NCBI GenBank assembly: GCA_000708835.1
Contig: DF237169.1
Coordinates: 72,186 to 136,185, forward strand
Direction: 5' to 3'
Length of the DNA stretch: 64,000 nt
Source of the DNA: Klebsormidium nitens
Lineage: Eukaryota > Streptophyta > Klebsormidiophyceae > Klebsormidiales > Klebsormidiaceae
A model generated the notes under the pieces. That model was not told the DNA's origin, made no database searches, and saw nothing but the letters and a program-made list of their open reading frames with translations. A program made the position numbers and the translations under genes. Shown here in pieces: positions 36,501 to 48,031 of the stretch (position 1 is the stretch's first letter; each line of letters begins with the position of its first letter).

Positions 36501-39500
36501 ATGGCGGCCGCCAGTAGTCCGGTCCCAGGGGTGTCCAAGGCTGCTGACCCCAAGACTCCTGGGGAAGCTTCCCCGGCGCCCCAATTCAAAACCCCAGCCA
36601 GCTCTGTCCCCCCTCCCCAAGCCCAAACATCAAGGGATCCCCCGTCTGGAACCTCATTCAAAGCACTGCCATGCGGAGAGGATGTGGAGACCATGAGCGT
36701 CCGGCAGCTGAGGGAAGCACTCAAGGAGCGCGGCCTGAACTCGCACGGCTTGCTGGAGAAGCGGGAGTTCCAGGACCTGCTGAGAGCGCATCTGCCTCCT
36801 ATCACCCCGGAACGCGCAGATGCCACGCCCGCAACCGCGAGCGTCTCTGACGGCACAGCGGAACAGATGCCGGCTGCAGATGAGTCGGTTGCTCATGCTG
36901 GTGCCAGTACACCCCTTGCGAGCAAGCCGTCAGACAAGCCGAGTCGTGTACCGAACGGTCCGTTGGAAGGAGGTGGGGCTGCAGCAGGACGCGATTCTCT
37001 GGATGGAACGCCACTCAAGGAGGATGCTTCAAAGACGTCTGCAAGTCCTCCAAGTGGGGGGTCTACAGCCACCCCCACTGACAGCTCGGACCCCCTCCCG
37101 AAAACTCCGAGTGCCACCCCTCCGGGCGAGGGCATCCCTCCTTCGAATTGGTTCAAAGAGAGCCGGGTAGACAAGGCTCCACAGACCGTAGCGGGAAGGA
37201 AAAAGGGTACTCAGGGAGAGGAAACACAGACAACAATACGGCCCAGGCGGACGGGCAGGCGAGTGCGTTTCACGCCCATGATGCAGGGCAGGCCGCGAGC
37301 ACCGGTTTTCAGGCCGAAGGCGGAGCAAGAAGGTGCTGAGGAGAGGGAAGTTTTGGAGCACGAGGTTGAGGTCACAGTTCTGGAGGGGCTTCAGGGGTCG
37401 GCCAACAAGGAGAAGTGGATTTTCCAACGGGATGAAAAGGGACATCTTCGGTCGCAGAGCGGTACGCGCAGCGAATCGGACAGCGGTTCCGAGCGTCGTT
37501 CCAGGGCAAAGAGAGCCAGGGGGAAGGCCGCCGAGGCGAGGACTGCGAATGCGCCTGGGTCTGGGCGGAGATGTGAAACGAAGACGGAAGGAGATGTCGG
37601 CCGGAAAGCTGTCAAAGAGAATGACGTTGTGGGGCCCCGCAGGTCGTCACTTGGGAGCAACAGCGATTCTGTGAAGGCGCAAGGGGGCGCAGGTGCAGCC
37701 CGGGTGAAGGAGACCGCCCGGAGGGGGCGCGGCGCGGAAGAGGACAGCGACAGCTCGAGCGATGACGACAGCGAGAGTGACTCGGGCAGCGGCAGCAGCA
37801 GCGGGAGCGGAGACGATTCGTCCAGCAGCGAGGAGTCAGAGAGCGAGGTCGAGGGAGCGGCTCAGACGCCGTCCAACAGCGCGGGCGGTGCTGCCGAGTC
37901 AGCCATAAAGGAGAACGGTGGCTCAAACGGGGATGCAAGCCCTGTCTCTGCAGCAAAGCAGATGGTCGAAACGGGAGTGAAACCATCCCCGGTTCGGGGG
38001 TCGGAGCAGGATGGAATTCCCGAGCGCAGGGAGCGGGGGAGGCCCAGGCGCGTTGTTTCCAAAGCGGCAGAGCAGGCTGGCGCTTCGGAACCTGCGAGGA
38101 AACGCGGCAGGCCGGTTGGGCGGCCTGGGGGTCGTTCGACCCCGCAGAAAGCGCCCGGTTCGAGGAAGCCCCGGGCAGTGGGGTTGAAAACTAAGGTGAA
38201 GCGGTTCTGGACGAGCGTGAGGGCTCGCGCGCGTGCGCAAGAGCAGAACGCGAGCATCCTGCGGAGGAGCCGGAAGCTGTGGCGGCTGAAGACGGCGCCG
38301 GCGGACCAGGCGGCGGAGGCGCGGAAGCGACGGATCGAGGCACGCAAGGCCAAGGCTGGAGAGGTGGGCTCTGATTTCCTTCTTCTTGTCCTTTGAAGTT
38401 GCTGTTCCAAGCGGCGAGCGGCAGTCTGAGATTAGAGGCAATTTTTTGCAAGCTTCGTAAGTTTTTGGAGATTCCAAGGCCGTCCTGCCTTATTGAGCGT
38501 AACAAGAATGTGGTCGCATCCTTCTCAAGCTTGCGTGTGCAGTGCACTTTTCCTGCAAGGCATTTCGTGCCGTCCCTGACAGCACTCAGACACGAGCTGG
38601 AAATTTTCACCGAGTCTGTGTCGTTTGGGCACCTGATTTTGTGCACCTGTTCACCGCAAATAGAGCTGCTTCAAGGGCTGACTGCAGTCGATTTCAGTGT
38701 ACTCGTACCCTCCTCTTTGAGGGAACGAAGGCACTTCTGGTTATGACTGATGGGAACGTGCAGGCCTGGCAGCCAGCGAATTTCCGCCAGACGTCAAAGT
38801 TTTCCCAGTGCGCCTCGGACCTTGCTTTGCAGACACACTAGATCATGAGATGTCTCCATTGTTTGGACAAGTCAAGGATTCTGACGCCCCAGACGGACTT
38901 CGCCTGTGTTGCGTGTTTGAGGGTCTTTAAATTCATCGCCTCCCTTACAATCTGCAGGACGACAAGGCCTTCGCTCTGGCCAACCGCCAGAAACGCCTCG
39001 AGGCGCTCCAGGCCAAGGCCCTAGCCCGACGCGCAGCCGCCAAGCTCCGGGCAGAGAAGGCCGCGGCAAAGAAAGCCGCTGCGGCTCACGATCCGGCCAC
39101 GGCGAAAGAGCGGGTTCCCTCGACAAAACACAACCCTGCGCCAGGACCCAGAATCGATCCCGGAATGCAGAAACGGCGGCGGCCGTCAGTGTCGATCCTA
39201 GAGGCGGCGGTGAAACGGCAGGCAGCGAGGAACCTGGAAGTAGGGAAGGGGGAGCCGCTCGGGGAAGCACCCCGGGAAAGCGATGAGGGCTCTGGTTTCG
39301 CTGGAGCAGGCTCCCGGTTCTGGGTACCGGAACCGGAGGTGCAGGCCGGGGCAGATGGAAAGTTGGCACCGGGAGTCTCGGAACGAGTAGCCACGGCCGG
39401 AATCAGCGCCCAAGTGCGCGGAGAACCTGGGGGATCCCCCAGGACAGTCAAGCTTAGTCCGGTACAGGCGAAGTCCGTCCCAAGGAAGAAACGGACGGGG

Positions 39501-42500
39501 ACGAGGCCTGGTGTCAAGCCCAAGAGTACGGACAAGCCGCCGGACAAGTTGACACCAAAGCAGGCGAGGGAGGGGCTTCCCGGGCGCCGCGCCGTCGAGC
39601 GACGCACCGACGGGTTTGTCAAAGACGACAGCGAAGAGGAGGCAGAAAAGGCGACCGCCAAAGAGCAGGTTGGCGCGGCCGATGCGGTCGGGATAGCTGG
39701 GCTATCGCCGGAAAAAGAACCGGCAAAGGCGCCCGTGAAAAAGCGCGTGACGGGAAAACGGGCGGCCAGGAAGAGGCCGACTGCGAAGACGAACGGCAAG
39801 GAGAACGTCCTTCCGCCGGAACTGGCTGCGGAGAAGCGGAAGGAACAGTCTGCTGCGTCGCCGGAAGCGGGAGCGAGGAAGGTGAAGCCGTTGGGGGACG
39901 TGTACGTGAAAGGTGAGGGTGCCGCATGCAAGCAAGAGGGTTCGGTCTGATTGGGAGTTCGTTTCTGATTGGAGACCCTTCCAAAGTGTGGAGCTGGGGG
40001 TGTCTACACAGCCTTTGCTTGTGGTTTAGGGAACGAAGCATGCTTATCTGACCTTTGTGACGGCATTTCGTAGCCTAGTACGTCCCTATACCATCTTTGA
40101 TGTTCTGGCCACCATTCAGAAACTTCATGTGTTTCTGCATAGCTGGTTCAGAAGGAAAGCGAATCTTAAGGTCACAAACAAATCATGCATTTCGGTGAAA
40201 GGACATACACTCCAACCTCCCCCAATCTTCAGATGTGCCTTTGTAGGAGCGGTTTGTCAGCTTCGCATACGGACAGTCCAAGTCTTGAGTCACAAGACCA
40301 GAATTTCCACACAGGATCTGGCTCAATCTCTGTGGGCAGGTTTGGGAACTAAAGCAAGGTGATCGCGCTAGGCAGATACCAGTGGCCTAGTTCTGGGGCT
40401 GTACAGACTCTTCATTTCCTCATCTGCCACGTGGCCGGTCTGACCGACTTCGGTTCATGCTTGTTGCAGACGAAGAGGTGCGCGTGCAGAAGCGCGCCAT
40501 CCTGAAAGAGGCCAAGGCCCGCCGGTTCGCGGTCGAGCGCACTCCGCTGCGGCGCACGGATCGGCTGCGGAAGAAGGCCCCCTCCGCCGTGCCAGGTGCC
40601 GAAGAGCCGCGGCTCCAGCCGGACGCTCCGACGGAGTCCGGGGCAACGAAGAGTCTGCTGGAGGCGGACGTCCGAACGGACGGCTCACCGTTGGCCACTG
40701 GGCGCACGACACGTGGCGGCGGTCTGAAAGCGGGTCCGCAGAAGAAGGGGGCAGTAGATGCTCGGGCGAAGGTGGCGAAAGCCGGAAAAAAGGAAGTCAA
40801 GGCTGGGAAGATGGGGCTCAGGAGAGGGGCCAGCCAAGGAAGTGACGCTGCTGCCGACGTCAGCATTGCAGCCGGGGAGATTAGGACGAAGGTGGGGACG
40901 GCAGGAAAGAAGCGTAGGAATGTTGAGACGCCAGCAGCAGACACGGACAAAGCCCCTCACTCGAGCGGGAAGAAGCGGCGCTTTTCGGGAGAATTGAGTG
41001 CTACGCAGGCAGCGATGAGTGGGGCAAAGGGGAAGCTAGCCCGACGGAAGGACAAGAGTCGCGAACAGCCAATGGAAACGGAGTCTGACGATGAGGTCGT
41101 AGGGAAGAAGCGGAAGGGTGAGAAGGAGATCAAAGTAAAGAGAAAGGCGGCAGAATCTGAGGGAGAAGACGAGGAGCGCGCGCGGAAACGGAGGCGGAAG
41201 GAGAAAGCGCGCGCGAGCAGGGGGGAAGAATCGGATGAGGAGGAGCATGGGAGGAAGCACCGGGGCAAGCATAAGCGCCGGCACAAGCACGGGAGGAAGC
41301 ACCGGCGGCACAAACACCGGGACGAGGGGGAGTCGGAGTCGGAGCACCGCCGCCGGAAGCATAAGCGGAAGCGCGGGGAGACGGAAGAGGAACGGAAGCA
41401 ACGGCGGGCGGAACGGAGGGAGCGGAAGGGGGCGAGAAGAGAGGCGAGACGCGCGGACAAAGCGGAGAACGAGAGCGAGGGCCGTGCGGAGGCGGGAGAT
41501 GCGTCCGGAGATGGCGGGCAGGAGAGTGATGGCGCGCGCGAGCAGCCGGGGGCGGAGGCGAGCGAGCGGAAGAGAGTGGAACCGGAAGCTGCGGCGGCGG
41601 AAGCATCGGATCCGGGGCACGAGGAGACACGTCCCAAGCGGACGCCGGAGGCGTCCGAAGAGAAGGACGGCCAGACAACGAACGATCCTGGCGATCGGAC
41701 GTCCGTGGACAGTGACAAGGCGCCGGTCGAGATGCTTAAGGAAGAGGCGGTGAAAGAGGCGGGCCCTCAGGCTAACGCCGCTGAGGAGACAATTGCTCAG
41801 AAGGAGACCGGGGGATCGTCCCGGCCGGGGGGGGTCGTTGAGAAGAACGTTGAAGAGGCCCACGAAAGTCCCCCGGTGGGCACTCCCTCTGGAAAAGTTG
41901 TCCGCGAAGTGGAGCGAGGAACTGAGCCAGAAGCAGTTGTATCTGAGTCGGAATCGACAGGCAAGGGTCCTGTTTTGGAAACCAGCCCCCCTGCTGAAAG
42001 CAAGACCACACAACCGGCATGGCACGGGTTCGGGGCGTCAATAAACGGGGGTGCACAGTCGCCTCCTCGAGAAAGGACTGAGGGCGCCCCGACCGCGTTC
42101 TCTGCGGGAAAAGAGACGTCGCCGCCGCCAGAGGCAGAAGTAGCCCCGAGAGAGGACGAATCGGCCGGAGAACCAGAGCCAGCAACCGAGCAAGGAGCCG
42201 CACTTGTTGCCCCGGATAGCGTCGACAAGGAATCGGGTGCGGCTACCATTAGCCCAGGGACGATGGCTCCTGCCAAGCCGACTCGCGAGAAAGCTGATGC
42301 CGGGGAGGAGGAGAGCGGGTCGGACGTGGCGGAAGAGAGCGAGAAGAGCGAAGAGGAGGAGTGGGAGAGTGCGGCGCTGGACGCGCTGCTAAAGTTCGAG
42401 TCCGGCAAGTTGAACGTGGACGAAGAAGCCACTCCGCAGAGCAAGCTGAAGCGCTCGGACGTTCACATCGCAGAGGAAAAGGATGGGGTCACGAGCGTCG

Positions 42501-42829
42501 CCAACAGTGGCGCTCCCCAGAAAGCGAGGTCCGCTCCGGTCACTGAAACGGAAGTTGCAGAGCGGACGGAGGTTCCTGCCAGCCCAGCCGGAGGAGAGCA
42601 GAGTGCGAGCTCGGCAAAAAGCGCGCCCGGGACCCCACCGAGAGCAGAGCCGCCGGTTGCTGACGTGGAGAGCGTCCTCGACTGGGTGGCCGCGAAGGGC
42701 CGGTGCAACCTGGCTGACGTCAGCGGCAACTTTGCGGGCACGGCGCCGAGTGTGTTGGAGGGCCTGCTGCAAGATCTGTTGGGCAGTTTCGACATTGGCG
42801 TTGACAATGGTCACTATTTTGTTCTGTAA
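36501..42829 (+). CDS. Large charged nuclear protein with SAP-like and AT-hook motifs, 3 exons, 1725 aa
   Basis: Exons 36501-38363, 38958-39912 and 40470-42829; phases match and the total is 5178 bases. Residues about 65-97 (SVRQLREALKERGLNSHGLL...) resemble a SAP helix-extended-helix motif, which binds AT-rich DNA. Two AT-hook-like cores, RGRPRR and KRGRPVGRPGGR, lie near residues 510-545. Around 415-445 there is an acidic Ser/Asp/Glu tract, and exon 3 has long Lys/Arg/Glu/His-rich blocks with many nuclear-localisation-like clusters (41,100-41,450). The last about 55 residues (VLDWVAAKGRCNLADV... NGHYFVL) look like a compact helix-turn-helix or winged-helix-type fold, the only ordered C-terminal part. 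The architecture suggests a chromatin or scaffold-attachment factor; no enzyme motif is visible. The ATG at 36501 is the first in frame after a stop at 36465. Plus- and minus-strand frames overlapping it are composition artefacts. Confidence 0.8.
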
Positions 42830-44381
42830 TGTGTTCAAAGACCTCGTGCAAGATTTGCGTCCTTTTTCCCCGTTGCGAAGCGCAGATTGAGGTGGGAGTT
42901 GAGTTGAGGGACTGACTGCGAGGGGTTTCATTTTCCTAGGCTTAGGCTTAAAGCAAAGCAGAATTGGCAATGCCGCTTCCACCAGCAATACAATCTGCGG
43001 CTACTTATGTGCTTGAACAGATCCTAATCAGTGTGCCTTTCAAGTCGCAATCTACATTTACCCAGTCTCCAACACATGGCTGCAATTGCTTGTGCGCACA
43101 ATAGGCGCTCGTTGCCAATCCTCATTGGGACTTGCGGATGCCAGATTATTAACCACGATGATGCTGATACTTTAGCGCTAGACCACAGAGCTAAACCACA
43201 CTAGACAATGCCCTTTAACGACGTGATCCATGCTTCGAAGGACCAGAACACTCAGATAGTCAGACGGTTGCACATAAAGTGCTCCTTCCCTACTTCCGAT
43301 TGGTCGTTGTTAAAGGGTCGCAAATTGAATCTTGACGATGGCTGCCAAGCGATAACAATATTTCGATATTAACGAGAGCTGCGGGGAGGGCATCTATGCG
43401 AAACTCTTGAGCATAGGAAAGCATTCGTACGTCGAACAATCGGGCTTGCCAATGCAGTTCTGAAGCGAGTCTTTACTTTTCATGTGCCACAGATGAAGCC
43501 TGTCCAAAGTTAAATAGCTGCGCATATGAGAATTTGTCTCGAGACAAGATACCATGGAGCCTAGGGGATCCTGCGCGTGATCCCATCGAGCGCAAGCATT
43601 CTGCAGTACTGAATCTTGACTCATGAATCTCTTGGACTCCAGACCGTTCTGGCCCGCTCATCGTTGCTTTTCGCCGATGTTGCATGCTGGGCGTAAAGCA
43701 GCTCTTTAAGTTTGTGATCTAAAATGTTGCAAACCAGGTTAGCCTGCGCTCGTCGCTGACCCGGTCGATTCAAGCTGAGGACCTATAAGCGCTGCTATCA
43801 CCATGTTGATACTATGTTGCATCCTGCGGGCGGTAGTAGGGCGGCCGCGACCGCGACCCACGGGAGCGCGGCCGGTCCGCCGAGCTGTGTGCCAATTGCA
43901 GGTTTCAAGAAGGCTTTAAGTGGGCGTCGGATTTCAAAGCTGGGAAATGCACACTAGTGAGTCTGAGTCCTGAGGAGAGCCTTGAGGAGGCCAGCTCTGA
44001 GCCGTCCGATAGATTCAACTCGCATGTTTAAACCGTCCGATGTCCAGGTGCACTCGCGAGTGCATACGCCCACTTTAAGCTTTAGTTTGCCCTGACCTGT
44101 CGTCTTCTGAAAGAATCGACGGCTGAAAATTTCTGTGGTTCGAAGCCATCCGATCGGTGCCCAATCGTGGGGTGAAAAAGCGGCCACGCATGAGGTTAGA
44201 GGTATTGCGTGCTCCCGCAGCTCTGATCGAAGGCGTGAATCCCTGCCAGTGCTGCAAACTTGGCCTGGAAGGCGCATGGGTTTTGCTGCTGCTGCTTGAG
44301 TTTTCGGTACCTGAAGGTCACCGCATTGTTGAAAACGTCTCCGTTGGTTGAACACTTAGTTTCACCTGCTTCTCCGCAGCC
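42830..44381. other. Intergenic stretch
   Basis: It lies between the SAP-like gene and the HCF164 gene, both on the plus strand. There is a GC-rich patch near 43,835-43,885 (GGCCGCGACCGCGACC...). A CTTCTCCGCAG acceptor-like sequence sits 2 bases before the HCF164 start codon, so a 5' UTR intron may lie here. No gene is supported. Confidence 0.4.
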
Positions 44382-46823
44382 ATGGCGGCATCTGTCAGTT
44401 TGTTAAAGCGGCTGTCCTGCAACGATATAACTTTTCAATCTTTAGGTTCAACAGTGAACCCAGCAAAGCGGTTGGCCCCGTCTTGTTTTTCCTCTGCCTC
44501 CAGTTTTTCCCCTCAACCAAAAGCGGCTTTGAGACCAAAAGCCAGTTTGTCAAAGGGATGGGGCTGGCGGAGAACTCCGCTCGCACCACCAGCGAGAAAG
44601 GGTGTGAATATGGAGAAAGGGATGGCAAGTCGAAGTTGGCGGTGCCAAAGTCAGGAGCTGGACAGTGTTGAAGAAACAGCCGAGAAAGTAAGCGGACCAG
44701 AAGTTATCTTGTCTCTGTTAAAAAACAACAGGAAAATACACAAAGACTCCTGCATTGAGAGCTCTACTCATATGTCTACCAGAATTGACTTTCTAGAAGC
44801 TGCCAATTGAGCTCGAAAAGGAGCTTGAATTGCGTTGCTCTGATGACTCTAAATGCAGCTGGTTTTACTGCAAAGAGACCGCCTGTTTCGCTGTGCCAAC
44901 AAGATTGTGAGAAATCTCATTGAAGCCAAGGACACTTTGACTTGCAACTTCTATTGTAACGAAGTGGTTCACACAGTACTTTGATTGTTGACACTTTCAG
45001 TAAGCTGCGGCTTCAGCTGCACAAAAGTGGTGAAGCAACGTACCACTTTCCCCATTGAGCCCCAATCTTGGGCCAAAACCACATTCTGTCCCATCCTTGC
45101 TGCGCAACACTCCAAGTTTTCGAGCCACTCCAATTGATTATTGTGCCTCCTCTTGTTATCCTGCACTCTTCAGCGATTGCCCCCGCTCTTGCAGCGCGGC
45201 CATGTTTTCGGTGGCCTTTTCTAGGGGCACCCATTGTCTGTCACTATAGGGCAGGGCAGCAGGATGACCTATTCCAGACCCAATTACTTAAATCCTTATC
45301 CTGGTTTTATCCTCACACTAGTTTCTCAATTGAGTACGGTCGCTTTTTTGCAGCCCGACACCTCAGAACCTGTATTCGAAGAGGAGCCGTCCCCATCCAC
45401 TTCAGGCTCCTCCGATGCCGAATTCCCTGCACCCACAAAGAAACTGAACCAGCGCCTGGCGCTCGCTTCGGTAGCGGTGGCAGTGGGCATGTTTGTTGCG
45501 ACGCGGGGGGCCGGTGCTGGCCCCGACTTAAACCAGCTAGCGGCTGGGGCAATGCAGTATGATGCAGCAATTACGAACGGAAGGCCGACGGTCGTGGAGT
45601 TCTATGCGGATTGGTGCGTGGTGTGCCGGGAGATGGCAAAGGAGGTGTACCTTGCAGAACAGGTGAGAGGAAAGACGAGGAGTTCGACATACTACTGATC
45701 AAGTATGGGTTGTGATTGTGGAACTAAAGTGTGTCGATCATGCTTTCATCAACCGGAGAAGCGAGTTGGTCTTATCTGCTTGTTTTGTGCAGTTTTTTAG
45801 CTGAAGTGCGAGCCTTCGTTCGGACATCGGCAGTTTCTGGTCTCAATTCTGAGCATCCATCTGAATGGCTACCTTTGGTACAACGAAAAGCGTGGGGTTT
45901 GATGGCACAAGGGACCTCGTTTCGAAAGTCGTTGTATTCGAAACATCCTGTTCTTGAGGCCAACACAAACTATATTGAATGTGAAAGCAGGTGCAGTGTT
46001 TTGATGTCAGGGGCCCTTACAATATCCCTTGTGGATCTTCTTCGCTACAAACTTCCTCTCAGTCGTCGCCCTAATGCGGTCCTTGTCTCATATCAGGACC
46101 GATTCTCATCTGAGTTGATTCGTTGGAATGCACCTCGATCTTTTGTTGGTTCCGAACATTTTGCACTTGTACCCTCCGTGAAGAAGGGCCCTTTTTGAGA
46201 CAACGATTCCCCTTGGAACTTGATACTCGGGTCATGACTTACAAGGTTTCAGAACATTGTATTCGAGGGTCCGAGCGAATTAAAGCTGATGCTGGCATGT
46301 CATTCCTGGCCAGGAGTCGGTCTGCTCGCTTTTATCACGCGACTGGTACTGTTGGGAAATCAAGGAGACAGACAATCGAGACAATTGAACCTATCACACC
46401 GGAAATCGTTCAAATATGTCAGCTCTGTTGCCTACGAGCAGGACGGCAAGTATTACTTGCTGCCGATACCGCAGCCTTTAACTTGGTTGCTCGAATCTAT
46501 CCGGATCCTCTTCTTTGCAGAACTACAAAGACAAGGTAAACTTCGTCTTGCTCAACATCGACAACAAGCGCTGGGCGGAGGAGGTGGAAGAGTACGGCGT
46601 CGGGGGGATCCCCCATTTTGTCTTCTTGGATAGCGACGGGGTAGAAGAGGGGTCCGCAGTCGGGAAGCTGCCCCGGTCAATTCTAGAAGAAAACCTGGCA
46701 GCCATGGCTAGAGGGGACAAGCTGTTGCCGCACTCAGGAGTTGTGGGTCGTGTTACTGAACCGGGGCAAAGGCCGGCGGGGTTCACGGCTCCTGCAGTGG
46801 TTGAACCAAGGACGCATGGTTAG
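44382..46823 (+). CDS. HCF164: HCF164-like thylakoid thioredoxin protein, 3 exons, 305 aa
   Basis: Exons 44382-44687, 45354-45662 and 46521-46823, all phase 0 (918 bases). HCF164 is a membrane-anchored thioredoxin-like protein. Its lumenal domain takes reducing power across the thylakoid membrane and is needed to assemble the cytochrome b6f complex. Residues 1-102 are Ser/Ala/Lys-rich and suit a chloroplast transit peptide. A hydrophobic anchor lies at about 136-153 ([15 protein letters not shown]). The thioredoxin fold follows: [20 protein letters not shown] with the redox pair Cys190/Cys193, [15 protein letters not shown], then [15 protein letters not shown] with the cis-Pro loop and [12 protein letters not shown]. 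The exon 2-3 join falls exactly where the family continues (AEQ|NYKDK). The family has WCEVC; here the pair is WCVVC. Confidence 0.93.
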
Positions 46824-48031
46824 ACAAATTGGATAGATGGTTACTTGACAACGCTTCGTGTTTGATAAGAGTTGGTTGAGGTATGGTCTGAAGATCTGAG
46901 ATGGCCTTGAATGCATATCAAAATTGATCAAACAATCAAGTCATTGAGGTTCGAATCGACAACGAGAATCAGTCCGACTAATTGTGACCCCCCTTTGGTA
47001 AAGTGTGTAGTCCAAGCAATGCTCTGATTCTATACATTTGGCGGGCATTGCGGTAGCAAGGCCTGCAGCACGGATATGCATGCTCGTAAGTGAGGCTCTC
47101 CAGCCAAGGCTGTTTTTCGTCCGCGCACCGTCATACACATCAGCCAGCTGGCTGTTGGAAATGATCATGATGTATACTTTGCCGGCGCTATTGGAATCAT
47201 TGATTGTGGGCGCTACTTAGATAGATAAAATCTACGCATGCTGCGTGGCTGCACATGTATGCACGCTGGCATGCATACGGATGAAGCACGTACCCAATCT
47301 GAAATAAATAGCCTCCGGAGACCATGTGTTGTTCCATGTGATCCCAGGCTTCATCCATCGTGCCCATGAAGCGCTCTTACATACGAAAGACCTGCAGAAT
47401 AGTGCGCTAGACCTCAACTAGGCTGTCGCGATATCCGGCGCGGCCTGGCGTCTTCAGAAAGCACTTGGTTGGGGTTTTACGTCAGCCTGGCAACATCGAT
47501 CTCGTGGCCGGGGTCCCGGCCCCGATTTGATGTATCATTTTGAAAAGCTGTTCCAGCCGCCCTGTACTGTTTACCGTTCAATTGGTGGAACTCAAAGGAT
47601 CGGAGGGGGTTCGGAGGGTTTGAAAAGGCGAGCTCCAAAGAAGTTCTGAATCTCTCGTATTCTGGCTCAGACTTCATTGGAAGGAACTCGCAAGGAAATC
47701 GCGAGGAAAAGCTGTCCAATCGTCAGCAAAGGAATTCTTCGGGGGCTGCCTTTTGGAGACCGTTGAAGCTGAAGGGTTTTGACGTTGCGTCGCATATGCT
47801 CGCATATGCTCGCATGCGCTGCAGCGGGTTCGGGGCCACATATTTCGAGCGATGCTGCCGCTCTCGATCAGGACTAACTTCAATTTCCTCAGCACGCATC
47901 AGGTTAGCATCAGGGTCTCGTTTTGCAAGTTACATCTGTGACCAGATTTGCCGGCGGCATGCAAGTCCACAGACTCATCTCTGCATAAAAGATGGAAGGG
48001 ACATCAAGGCCAAACTGCAGCAACCATAGGC
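46824..48031. other. Intergenic stretch
   Basis: It lies between two plus-strand genes. A patch near 47,225-47,290 is rich in GCATGC/TGCATG palindromes, and a short direct repeat CGCATATGCT/CGCATATGCT occurs near 47,790-47,812. I see no convincing gene or element. Confidence 0.4.

Noticed and set aside
37391-37986. Long antisense frames across 36.5-42.8 kb
   Set aside because: They are shadows of the Lys/Glu/Arg/Ser codon bias of the SAP-like gene, giving Leu/Ser/Phe/Pro-rich nonsense on the other strand.
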